Positions 1 through 5,338 of a DNA stretch of 8,065 nucleotides are shown piece by piece. Where the stretch lies: assembly GCA_025351125.1 (NCBI GenBank), contig JANXWN010000015.1:1-8065 (forward strand), given 5' to 3'. Position numbers and translations under genes: made by a program. The first letter of the stretch is position 1. Each line of letters starts with the position of its first letter. The DNA is from Caulobacteraceae bacterium (GTDB lineage: Bacteria; Pseudomonadota; Alphaproteobacteria; Caulobacterales; Caulobacteraceae). The notes below the pieces were generated by a model that was not told where the DNA came from, ran no database searches, and worked only from the letters and a program-made list of their open reading frames with translations.

Positions 1-246
1 CAGGCTTTCAATCTCGATAACCGGCGTCCCGGCCCGCGCGGTGATCACCAATTCGGTCGGTTCATAGGCGAGGACGCCGCGGTGTTCCGCCACCGATAAG
101 ACTTCATCCGTAGACCAACGACCGTAAAATCGTTTGGTGTCGCCGCCCACGATGCGCAGCGGGATGCGCCGCGCCGTCGCGTTGCGCACTCTTTCCGCCA
201 GCGACCGAGTCAGGTCCAAATCGCTAAAGTCGGTCGAGATGGGCAA
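1..246 (-). CDS. glcE: Glycolate oxidase FAD-binding subunit GlcE, N-terminal part (cut by window edge)
   Basis: Partial gene of 82 codons running off the left edge on the minus strand. The readable part contains LRIVGGDTKRFYGR and, further on, ELVITARAGTPVIEIE. These are typical of the start of the FAD-binding (PCMH-type) domain of GlcE, the second flavin subunit of the GlcDEF glycolate dehydrogenase that oxidises glycolate to glyoxylate at the membrane. I chose a TTG start at 246 (giving MPISTDF...), because a GGAG lies 8 nt upstream and no ATG or GTG is available before the conserved region. This start overlaps the end of glcD by 23 bp, consistent with translational coupling. The next good alternative start (GTG near 190) would remove part of the domain. 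Identity is firm from the motif and position directly after glcD; the exact start is less certain. Confidence 0.85.
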   Translation of the reverse strand, partial: MPISTDFSDLDLTRSLAERVRNATARRIPLRIVGGDTKRFYGRWSTDEVLSVAEHRGVLAYEPTELVITARAGTPVIEIESL

Positions 247-1723
247 AGGCGACCGCTCCGTTGTGGACGTGCATGGCGCCGAATTCCGCACATCTGGCCA
301 ATGTGGGGATGGCCTTGCCCGGGTTGAGCAGTCCGTAGGGATCAAACGCGGCCTTGATCGCCGCGAACGCTTCAATTTCCGCCGTCGAGAATTGAGCGCA
401 CATTTGGTTGATTTTTTCGCGCCCAACGCCGTGTTCGCCGCTGATCGTGCCGCCGACCGCCACGCAGTGTTGGAGGATCGCCCCGCCCAACGCCTCGGCG
501 CGTTGCATGTCACCCGGCGCGGCGGCGTCGTACAGGATTAACGGGTGCAAATTACCGTCGCCGGCGTGGAACACATTGGCCACGCGCAAGCCATAGGCCG
601 CTGACAACCGCTCGATTTCCTCGAGTGTCTGGGCCAAACACCGGCGCGGGATCGTGCCGTCGATGCAATAATAGTCGGGAGCCAAGCGCCCTAAGGCCGG
701 AAACGCGCCTTTTCGACCGGCCCAAAACAATAGACGCTCGGCCTCATTCGTGGCTCGGCGCACGGCGGTGGCTCCCGCCGCCTCGCAAATCGACGCGACA
801 CGCGCCAGTTCGTCGGCGACGTCCTCGGCGGCGCCATCGATCTCGCAAATCAGAATCGCCGCCGCCTCTGGGGGATAGCCGGCGTGGGCATAAGCTTCGG
901 CGGCGACATGGGCGACGCGGTCCATCAGCTCTAAACCGGCCGGAATAATCCCCGCGGCAATGATCGCCGCCACGGTTTCGCCCGCGGCGCGCACGTCATC
1001 GAAGGCCGCCAATAAGGCCTGCGCGTGGGTCGGCGAGGGTGTCAGCTTCACCGTGACCTCGGTCACCACGCCCAACAGCCCCTCCGAACCGGTGATTAAG
1101 GCCAGAAGATCGAACCCCGGCGCATCCAGCGCCGGGCCACCGAGGGTGACGATCTCGCCATCCAGTGTCACCAGTTGGACCGATTGAAGATTGTGTACGG
1201 TCAGGCCATATTTCAAGCAGTGCACGCCGCCGGCGTTCTCCGCCACGTTGCCGCCTATGCTACAGGCCAACTGCGAAGACGGATCAGGAGCGTAGAACAG
1301 CCCGAAGGCCGCGACTGCTTCGGAGATCGCCAGATTGCGCACGCCCGGTTGAACGCGCACGATTAAAGCGTCCGGATCGACGTGCAAGATCATGTTAAGA
1401 CGCGAAAGGCTGAGCAGCACGCAGCCTGGGAACGGCAGGGCCCCGCCGGATAGGCCGGTTCCCGCGCCGCGCGCCACGACCGGCACGCCCAACTCGGCGC
1501 AAACCATCATCACGGCCCGAACCTCCGCGGTTTTTCGCGGCAAGGCGACCAAGCCCGGCATGCCATGGTAGGCGGTGAGGCCATCCGTTTCGTAAATCCG
1601 CATGGCCTCGGGCGTGGTTAGCAGGCCGTCGCGTGGCAAGACTGCCTTCAAGCGCGTTATTAAGGCCGCGCGATTAGGGGCGCTGAATATGGGATCGAGC
1701 CGGGGATCGAACACGTCGAGCAT
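224..1723 (-). CDS. glcD: Glycolate oxidase subunit GlcD (FAD-linked oxidase)
   Basis: 499 residues, the same length as Escherichia coli GlcD, and apparently intact. It is the flavin subunit of the membrane-associated GlcDEF complex, which oxidises glycolate (and related 2-hydroxy acids) to glyoxylate. Seen in the sequence: the FAD-binding PCMH domain with RGAGTGLSGG at 85-94 and the SIGGNVAENAGG segment at 155-166, then the C-terminal oxidase domain with HAGDGNLHP at 386-394, GTISGEHGVGREK at 425-437 and DPYGLLNPGK at 461-470. The end, FGAMHVHNG, is the usual GlcD tail and separates it from D-lactate dehydrogenase relatives. The ATG at 1723 has no clear ribosome binding site, so translation may depend on coupling to the crotonase gene that ends 39 bp upstream. 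It is followed by an overlapping glcE. Confidence 0.93.
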   Translation of the reverse strand: MLDVFDPRLDPIFSAPNRAALITRLKAVLPRDGLLTTPEAMRIYETDGLTAYHGMPGLVALPRKTAEVRAVMMVCAELGVPVVARGAGTGLSGGALPFPGCVLLSLSRLNMILHVDPDALIVRVQPGVRNLAISEAVAAFGLFYAPDPSSQLACSIGGNVAENAGGVHCLKYGLTVHNLQSVQLVTLDGEIVTLGGPALDAPGFDLLALITGSEGLLGVVTEVTVKLTPSPTHAQALLAAFDDVRAAGETVAAIIAAGIIPAGLELMDRVAHVAAEAYAHAGYPPEAAAILICEIDGAAEDVADELARVASICEAAGATAVRRATNEAERLLFWAGRKGAFPALGRLAPDYYCIDGTIPRRCLAQTLEEIERLSAAYGLRVANVFHAGDGNLHPLILYDAAAPGDMQRAEALGGAILQHCVAVGGTISGEHGVGREKINQMCAQFSTAEIEAFAAIKAAFDPYGLLNPGKAIPTLARCAEFGAMHVHNGAVAFAHLDRL

Positions 1724-1762
1724 GGACTTGGCTATACAGCGAAGGCGCGGGCGTCGATAGCG

Positions 1763-2602
1763 TCAGGCCCCGGCAAGCTGCCCGCTCAATTGCTCGATAT
1801 TCAATTCTCCTTCGCGCGTCTGCCCACCGATCCGCAGGAAGCGCTTCATATTTTCCTGCGCGTCTGGCGTGCGGATTAACTGTTGAAACAGAAAAGATTC
1901 ATCGCGTAGGCCCTCGTCCAAAGGCTCTTCGGCGCTGTTGATGGCTTGTTTGGCGAGACGGACGGCGTCTGGTGGAAATGAAGCGATGCGGCGGGCGAGG
2001 GCGTCGACGTAAGGTCCGACAGCGTCCGCGTGCAATGCGCGATTAAGGTATCCCCAGCGCTCCGCGGTTTCGGCATCCACGTCGATCGCGCCCAGGATGA
2101 CTTCGATGGCGCGGTGACGTCCGATCAGCCGCGGCATCCTTTGGGTCCCCGTGCCGCCGGGCAGGATGCCCAGCGGCGCCTCCATCTGGTTAATGATGGT
2201 TTTGCCGATGACGCCAAAACGCATGTCGAATGACATTGCAATCTCGCTGCCCCCGCCGCCGACACGGCCCTCGATCTGCGCGATGGTGACCTTGTTCATC
2301 GTGCGAAATCGCTCGCACATCATGTGGTAGGGGTTGGCGGCGCCTGTCTCGCGCGTCGCGGGCGTATTGATGGGAAAGCTGAGGATGGCCGAAACATCGA
2401 AGTGCGCGAGAAAGAAATCGGGATCGGCGCTCTTGAGTATGAACACTAACGGGTCGGGATCGGCGGCCACCTCTTCGGCGAGACGCGCAAGTTCGCCATA
2501 GAGTTGCAGAGTGATAAGGTTGATCGGCGGATTGTCCACTGTTGCGGTGAGGACGTGTCCCTCGCGGCTCACGCGGATGAGTTCATAGCCGGCGTATATC
2601 AC
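1763..2602 (-). CDS. Enoyl-CoA hydratase/isomerase family protein (crotonase fold)
   Basis: 279 residues from a GTG at 2602. That start is set by GGAGG only 5 nt upstream; a longer reading from a TTG at 2614 would begin inside this ribosome binding site. Crotonase family members hydrate or otherwise process the double bond of CoA thioesters. The two glutamates that activate water in rat enoyl-CoA hydratase (E144 and E164) have counterparts at E120 (VGGGGSEIAMS) and E141 (QMEAPLGILPGG), and TQRMPRLIG follows as expected, so hydratase chemistry is plausible. The first oxyanion-hole segment, usually FxAG-A/G-D, reads FFLAHFDV, with His where Gly is usual; I recall this as a subfamily variant, not as damage. 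It sits between the GST-like gene (47 bp away) and glcD (39 bp away) in one apparent operon. The substrate is unknown, and short-chain, aromatic and aldolase-type crotonases cannot be separated here. Confidence 0.85.
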   Translation of the reverse strand: MIYAGYELIRVSREGHVLTATVDNPPINLITLQLYGELARLAEEVAADPDPLVFILKSADPDFFLAHFDVSAILSFPINTPATRETGAANPYHMMCERFRTMNKVTIAQIEGRVGGGGSEIAMSFDMRFGVIGKTIINQMEAPLGILPGGTGTQRMPRLIGRHRAIEVILGAIDVDAETAERWGYLNRALHADAVGPYVDALARRIASFPPDAVRLAKQAINSAEEPLDEGLRDESFLFQQLIRTPDAQENMKRFLRIGGQTREGELNIEQLSGQLAGA

Positions 2603-2612
2603 GGCAGCCTCC
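2600..2612 (-). promoter_or_regulatory. Ribosome binding site that fixes the GTG start of the crotonase gene
   Basis: On the minus strand the sequence reads TTGGAGGCTGCCGTG. GGAGG ends 5 nt before the GTG at 2602-2600, which is good spacing, whereas the in-frame TTG at 2614 overlaps this GGAGG. The start of the crotonase gene is therefore four codons further in than the longest reading. Confidence 0.7.
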
Positions 2613-2649
2613 AAAATGTCGCGCGGTCGTCCTGCCGCTTGGTGACGCT

Positions 2650-3435
2650 CTACCCGAAATCCGGAGCGAAACGGATGTTGTCGGCTTCTAGTCCCTGGAG
2701 AACCACCTCCAACCCGCCGGACTTAATCATCCATTCGAGTCGATGATCGCGATATTCGCGTTTAAACAGGCCCTTTGCCACAAGCTCGGCGGCGTTGGAG
2801 TCGCCGATATTGAAAGCGCGGGATTCGGCGATGGTTTGAAGCACGGCGGATCGCTGCATCGCCCGCTCGAACCAATTGTGCAGTTTTGAATCAGGCGCCG
2901 GCGTAAATCCCATCGCGATCGAGCTGCCGACGCAAGGAACGACTGACAGATCGCCCCAGCCGAACGACTCCCCGTTAAACCATGATCGATCGCCGATCTG
3001 CCCTTCCAGCCAGCGGAAAAACCCTTCAGTCTGGCGCTTGGCGTTGGCGGTCAGGGTCGCGGCGAGGTCGCCGTCGGCGCGTTTGAACCAGCCCACTTCG
3101 CCCAGCCCCCAATTGATGGCCTCGTAGTGGGTGTCCATTACCTCTTCGAGCATTCGTACCCGAGCGCGCTCGGCGGGGGAGGCGGGCAAAAGCGGCGGCA
3201 CGGGCCAGCGGTCTTCGATGTATTCCAAAATAATTGTCGAGTCGAAGACGCCGATTTCACCGTCAATTAACGCTGGAACCTCGCCGCGCGGGCTCGCCGC
3301 CAGGAAGTCTCCTGCCGCGCCGCCGGCGCCAAAGGCGTCGGGTGTTTTCAGCTCAAAAGCCACGCCCTTTTCGCGCAGGGCGATTTTGATCTTTTGAGCA
3401 TAGGGCGACAGAGGATGTTCATAGAGCGTGACCAT
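2650..3435 (-). CDS. Glutathione S-transferase family protein with a C-terminal extension
   Basis: 261 residues, longer than a typical bacterial GST (about 200-230). The N-terminal thioredoxin-like domain (1-80) shows HPLSPYAQK with a candidate catalytic Ser10, the cis-proline signature EVPAL (Pro54), and DSTIILEYIED with Asp66-Ser67 that usually bind the gamma-glutamyl part of glutathione. The helical domain follows (about 84-205), with SFGWGDLSVVP at 158-167 matching the conserved helix-6 capping region. Residues about 206-261 form an extra tail rich in charged residues (KGLFKREYRDHRLEW), not part of the core fold. It would be the first gene of the leftward operon (GST, crotonase, glcD, glcE), which points to a catabolic role such as thiol-dependent cleavage, dehalogenation or isomerisation instead of general detoxification. 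A beta-etherase-like activity is possible but not shown. The ATG at 3435 has only a weak upstream AAGGG. Confidence 0.85.
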   Translation of the reverse strand: MVTLYEHPLSPYAQKIKIALREKGVAFELKTPDAFGAGGAAGDFLAASPRGEVPALIDGEIGVFDSTIILEYIEDRWPVPPLLPASPAERARVRMLEEVMDTHYEAINWGLGEVGWFKRADGDLAATLTANAKRQTEGFFRWLEGQIGDRSWFNGESFGWGDLSVVPCVGSSIAMGFTPAPDSKLHNWFERAMQRSAVLQTIAESRAFNIGDSNAAELVAKGLFKREYRDHRLEWMIKSGGLEVVLQGLEADNIRFAPDFG

Positions 3436-3533
3436 AATCGATGTGACCCTTTATTGTGCAAATCGCCGCACGAACCGCGTTGACCTTTCGGCGTGGCATC
3501 ATTTGTGCGAGGCGCCGCAGCGTCTGTCTAGGA
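3436..3533. other. Intergenic region upstream of the GST-crotonase-glcDE operon
   Basis: This stretch should hold the promoter of the leftward operon. I see no strong sigma-70 promoter. The best minus-strand candidate is a TAGACA-like -35 near 3524-3529 with a poor ACAAAT -10 about 18 nt later, and it is weak. A tempting TTGCAC-N17-ATTATG overlaps the GST start codon and is unlikely to be used. No convincing gene was found here. Confidence 0.3.
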
Positions 3534-3701
3534 TTGTTTAATGACCAATCCGCCGTTCCGGCCCACCTGTTCGCGGTTGGTTTGTTGGGACGCGCTCTTG
3601 GTGACGTGATTCGCGCCGACAACAGCCAACCGGTGTTCGATCAGATCGAGGAGCCGCGCTAGGCGTCGGTTGCCATTCATCGCCAAGGAACCGCCGAGCC
3701 G
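3534..3701 (+). pseudogene. ppc: Decayed N-terminal fragment of phosphoenolpyruvate carboxylase
   Basis: One plus-strand frame reads VGLLGRALGDVIR, then QPVFDQIEEPR, a TAG stop at 3660-3662, then ASVAIHRQGTAEP. This lines up without gaps with the N-terminus of phosphoenolpyruvate carboxylase as I recall it from Escherichia coli (VSMLGKVLGETIK... ERVETIRKLSKSSR). The LLGR-LGD-IR and VFD-IE--R-xS pattern is also what other bacterial Ppc proteins show in that helix. The in-frame stop replaces a Lys or Arg position. Beyond about 3701 the similarity fades and no other Ppc region (for example its catalytic motifs) follows before the SWIB gene. I therefore read it as a leftover of a deleted or rearranged ppc gene. 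The match is short (about 45 residues) and made from memory, so it is a supported guess, not proof. The DNA also contains a long-range stem (3574-3587 with 3620-3632), which I attribute to coding sequence. Confidence 0.5.
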
Positions 3702-3890
3702 TCGCCGCCGGACTACGAAACACCGGCTAAACCGCGTGCGGGCGGAGCCACAAGCTTAACTAATCGCCGTTTAGGACACATCAAGAGCGTTTTTCGCGAA
3801 AACCAGGCTTGGCGCCGGCGTAGAAACCGCCATTGTCCACCTCGTCAATCGCACGTTCCTGCGAGTCGAAACCCGGAGCCAAGAAATACA
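3702..3890. other. Intergenic region upstream of the SWIB gene, with a 12-bp palindrome
   Basis: Leader and likely promoter region of the SWIB gene. It holds a perfect 12-bp palindrome, TTTTCGCGAAAA, at 3791-3802, about 90 bp before the SWIB start codon; this could be an operator or chance. A GGAG at 3874-3877 lies 13 nt before the ATG, longer than ideal for a ribosome binding site. I could not identify convincing -35 and -10 boxes, and no gene is supported here. Confidence 0.35.
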
Positions 3891-4148
3891 ATGACGGAAA
3901 AAAAGCCCAACGGCCTGCAAAAGGTCTTGCAGCCCTCAGCCGAACTGTCCGCCGTGATCGGTGCGGGGCAGCTCTCGCGAGGCGAGGTCGTTTCGAAGAT
4001 GTGGACCTATATCAAGTCCAACAATCTGCAAAACCCCGCCAATAAGCGCGAAATCATCGCCGACGCCAAGCTAAAGCCGGTGTTCGGCGGCAAGGATAAG
4101 GTCGATATGTTCGAAATGAATAAGCATCTCGCGAAACACTTGAAATAG
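3891..4148 (+). CDS. SWIB/MDM2-domain protein
   Basis: 85 residues, almost all of it one SWIB domain (about residues 9-84). The marks are GLQKVLQPSAELSAVIG near the start, then LSRGEVVSKMWTYIKSNNLQ at 28-47, NPANKREIIADAKLKPVFG at 48-66 and DMFEMNKHLAKHLK at the end. In eukaryotes the SWIB fold occurs in SWI/SNF chromatin-remodelling subunits and in MDM2. Small stand-alone versions occur in Chlamydia and many alphaproteobacteria, where a role in DNA compaction or DNA topology has been proposed but is not well established. The protein is basic and has no signal peptide or membrane segment, so it should be cytoplasmic or nucleoid-associated. It stands alone, with non-coding sequence on both sides and hairpins immediately downstream, so it is probably a single-gene transcript unrelated to the metabolic genes around it. 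Confidence 0.92.
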   Translation: MTEKKPNGLQKVLQPSAELSAVIGAGQLSRGEVVSKMWTYIKSNNLQNPANKREIIADAKLKPVFGGKDKVDMFEMNKHLAKHLK

Positions 4149-4151
4149 GTC

Positions 4152-4190
4152 GTTTTCCGGCGGTTTGCTGGGGCGGAAAACCGGTCTTTT
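4152..4190 (+). terminator. Probable intrinsic terminator just after the SWIB gene
   Basis: GTTTTCCG (4152-4159) pairs perfectly with CGGAAAAC (4174-4181) across a 14-nt loop, followed by a short TCTTTT run ending at 4190. It starts 4 nt after the SWIB stop codon. An alternative stem (CGGTTT 4161-4166 with AAACCG 4178-4183) competes, and only half of the stem is GC, so it may be a weak first terminator backed up by the longer hairpin downstream. Confidence 0.5.
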
Positions 4191-4202
4191 CTAGAAATTT
4201 TG

Positions 4203-4251
4203 GACATTTTGCGCAGTCAACGTCGTTGAATGCGCAAAATGTCATATTTTT
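4203..4251 (+). terminator. Strong long hairpin with T-rich tail (41-nt stem-loop)
   Basis: GACATTTTGCGCA (4203-4215) is perfectly complementary to TGCGCAAAATGTC (4231-4243). Inside it, after one G/A mismatch (4216/4230), TCAAC (4217-4221) pairs with GTTGA (4225-4229) around a 3-nt loop. The whole is an 18-bp stem with a single mismatch, followed by ATATTTTT (4244-4251). This is the expected form of a plus-strand Rho-independent terminator and probably closes the SWIB transcript. A structured small RNA or transposon-like palindrome is a less likely alternative. No gene reads leftward into it, so a bidirectional role is not required. Confidence 0.7.
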
Positions 4252-4470
4252 CGCCGAAAGTGCGTGCGAGTCGCGAAGGGTCCCAAAGTTTGGGGCGTCG
4301 TGACGGCGCGGAAACATCGGCGACGAACTATCCTGATTCCTCGTCTTCGACTGGCGCCGTTGCACGCGGGCGCCACCCTGGCGCGAGCAGGCGCAAAGGC
4401 CCCTGCAGATAGCTAAAGATGGGAGTGGCCGGCGCCATTTTCGACGTTCACAACGCCGATGCCCATTTGA
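4252..4470. other. Intergenic stretch with no recognised content
   Basis: Between the long hairpin and the regulator's promoter region I see no gene, RNA or clear repeat. Short open frames exist on both strands but are low in complexity and lack ribosome binding sites. A 26-codon frame at 4419-4499 (MGVAGAIFDVHNAD...) has no ribosome binding site and is not called. Confidence 0.4.
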
Positions 4471-4476
4471 CGCTCA

Positions 4477-4536
4477 TTTCGCCATGTAAGAGCGTTTAAT
4501 TCTGGCGAAACGTAACATTTTACGTTAACTCTTAAC
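4477..4536 (+). promoter_or_regulatory. Candidate operator/promoter region of the GntR regulator gene
   Basis: Three nested signals lie in 60 bp. TTTCGCC (4477-4483) and GGCGAAA (4504-4510) form a dyad with a 20-bp spacer. AACGTAA (4509-4515) and TTACGTT (4520-4526) form a perfect 7-4-7 dyad, the shape expected for a dimeric GntR-family binding site. TTAAC is then directly repeated (4525-4529 and 4532-4536). The 11-mer GTAACATTTTA (4512-4522) within the second dyad recurs in front of the TonB receptor gene, which makes autoregulation and control of the uptake genes likely. No clear -35/-10 pair could be assigned, so promoter placement is uncertain. Confidence 0.5.
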
Positions 4537-4557
4537 ACCTCAGCGGTTGGTGTCTGG

Positions 4558-4563
4558 GGAGGT
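4558..4563 (+). promoter_or_regulatory. Strong ribosome binding site of the GntR regulator gene
   Basis: GGAGGT at 4558-4563, within a longer G-rich run, lies 6 nt before the ATG at 4570. It is the best ribosome binding site in the window and fixes this start. Confidence 0.8.
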
Positions 4564-4569
4564 GGCGCA

Positions 4570-5274
4570 ATGTCGTTCCGAGCAGGATCAATCGGCGCTT
4601 CGCCTTGGAATGCGTTTGAAGATTGGTCGCCCAAATTGCTGAAGGCCAAGGCCTACGAGCAAATCCTGTTGGACATCATTTTGGGCGAACTTGCGCCGGG
4701 CGTCCGGTTGGAGGAAGCGGCGTTGGCTAAGCGTTACGGCGCGGGCCTGGCGGGTGTACGGGACGCTTTGGCGCGTCTGGCGTTGGAAGGTTTGGTGGTG
4801 CGGCGCGCGCGCGCGGGCACGACGGTTTCTCTCATCGATCTGGACGATGTGCGGCAAGCCATGGATGCTCGGCGTTTGATCGAACCCCACTGCGCAGCGT
4901 TGGCCGCCTCGCATGCCGGCCCTAACGATATCGCCGCCTTGCGATCCGCATTCGACGACGCCGCGCGGGCGATTAAGGCGCGCGATATCCGGGCCATTGT
5001 CGACATGGATCAACGTTTTCACGTTGCCATGGCGCGCGCCTGCCGCAATACCACCTTAGCCCGTATTTTAATTCCGCTGCAGCATAAGGCCACGCGGTTC
5101 TGGGTCTATTCGATGAAGGACGACACGCCCGCCGAGCAGCTGGAAGAGGTCCGCCGGCATTTGAAAATCGTCGATCTCATCGCCGACCACGACGCTGACG
5201 GCGCGCGCGCCGCCGTGGTGGCCATCCTGAGCGGGTTCAGCCAGACGGCGAAACGCGCCGCAAACGCCATATAA
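4570..5274 (+). CDS. GntR-family transcriptional regulator (FCD-type ligand domain)
   Basis: 234 residues: an N-terminal winged helix-turn-helix (about 22-92) and an all-helical FCD domain (about 95-225), the layout of the FadR subfamily. These are dimeric DNA-binding repressors or activators that usually respond to small carboxylic acids. Visible features are GVRLEEAALAKRYG, VRDALARLALEGLV and the wing ending GTTVSLID. In the FCD domain, Asp147 and His151 (DMDQRFH) and His197 (RRHLKIVDLI) match three of the four usual metal ligands. The fourth, a His 22 residues after His197, is Ile219 here. The recognition helix, usually G-V-S-R-T-P-V-R-E-A-L, reads GAGLAGVRDAL, losing the DNA-contacting Arg of SRTP. 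It probably has unusual operator preference and weak or no metal binding. It precedes the receptor gene by 64 bp on the same strand. Confidence 0.9.
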   Translation: MSFRAGSIGASPWNAFEDWSPKLLKAKAYEQILLDIILGELAPGVRLEEAALAKRYGAGLAGVRDALARLALEGLVVRRARAGTTVSLIDLDDVRQAMDARRLIEPHCAALAASHAGPNDIAALRSAFDDAARAIKARDIRAIVDMDQRFHVAMARACRNTTLARILIPLQHKATRFWVYSMKDDTPAEQLEEVRRHLKIVDLIADHDADGARAAVVAILSGFSQTAKRAANAI

Positions 5275-5278
5275 AAAT

Positions 5279-5309
5279 ATTTTAGGTAACATTTTAGAAC
5301 GTATTGTTA
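5279..5309 (+). promoter_or_regulatory. Candidate regulator binding site upstream of the TonB receptor gene
   Basis: The 64-bp gap between the regulator and receptor genes is AT-rich against a GC-rich background. GTAACATTTTA (5286-5296) is identical to the core of the dyad in front of the regulator gene. ATTTTAG is repeated 12 bp apart (5279-5285 and 5291-5297), and TAACA (5287-5291) mirrors TGTTA (5305-5309). The region probably contains the receptor promoter and a site for the adjacent GntR regulator. Exact promoter boxes are not clear. Confidence 0.5.
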
Positions 5310-5338
5310 TTGAGTTGTGAAATGGTGATAGACGGGGC

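Noticed and set aside
2612..2614. TTG as the start of the crotonase gene
   Set aside because: It overlaps the GGAGG ribosome binding site that serves the GTG at 2602.
3433..3461. Minus-strand TTGCAC-N17-ATTATG resembling a sigma-70 promoter
   Set aside because: The -10 would overlap the GST start codon, so transcripts would begin inside the coding region and lack its start.
3574..3632. Long-range stem (CGGTTGG with CCAACCG, and TGTTG with CAACA) suggestive of a structured RNA
   Set aside because: It lies inside the ppc-like reading frame, the loop is long, and there is no terminator or promoter to support an RNA gene.
3456..3662. A 68-codon open frame starting with GTG in the GST-SWIB gap
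   Set aside because: It has no ribosome binding site and its recognisable part is the ppc-like remnant, which continues past the stop. It is treated as a pseudogene fragment, not an intact gene.
4230..4412. 60-codon plus-strand frame after the long hairpin
   Set aside because: Low-complexity Arg/Ser-rich product, begins within the hairpin arm, and has no ribosome binding site.
4419..4499. 26-codon frame MGVAGAIFDVHNAD... upstream of the regulator, a possible leader peptide
   Set aside because: No ribosome binding site, no similarity recognised, and no attenuator-like structure follows it.
4588..5022. 144-codon minus-strand frame opposite the GntR gene
   Set aside because: It is the antisense shadow of a well-supported gene with a strong ribosome binding site; the product is Arg-rich and matches no family known to me.
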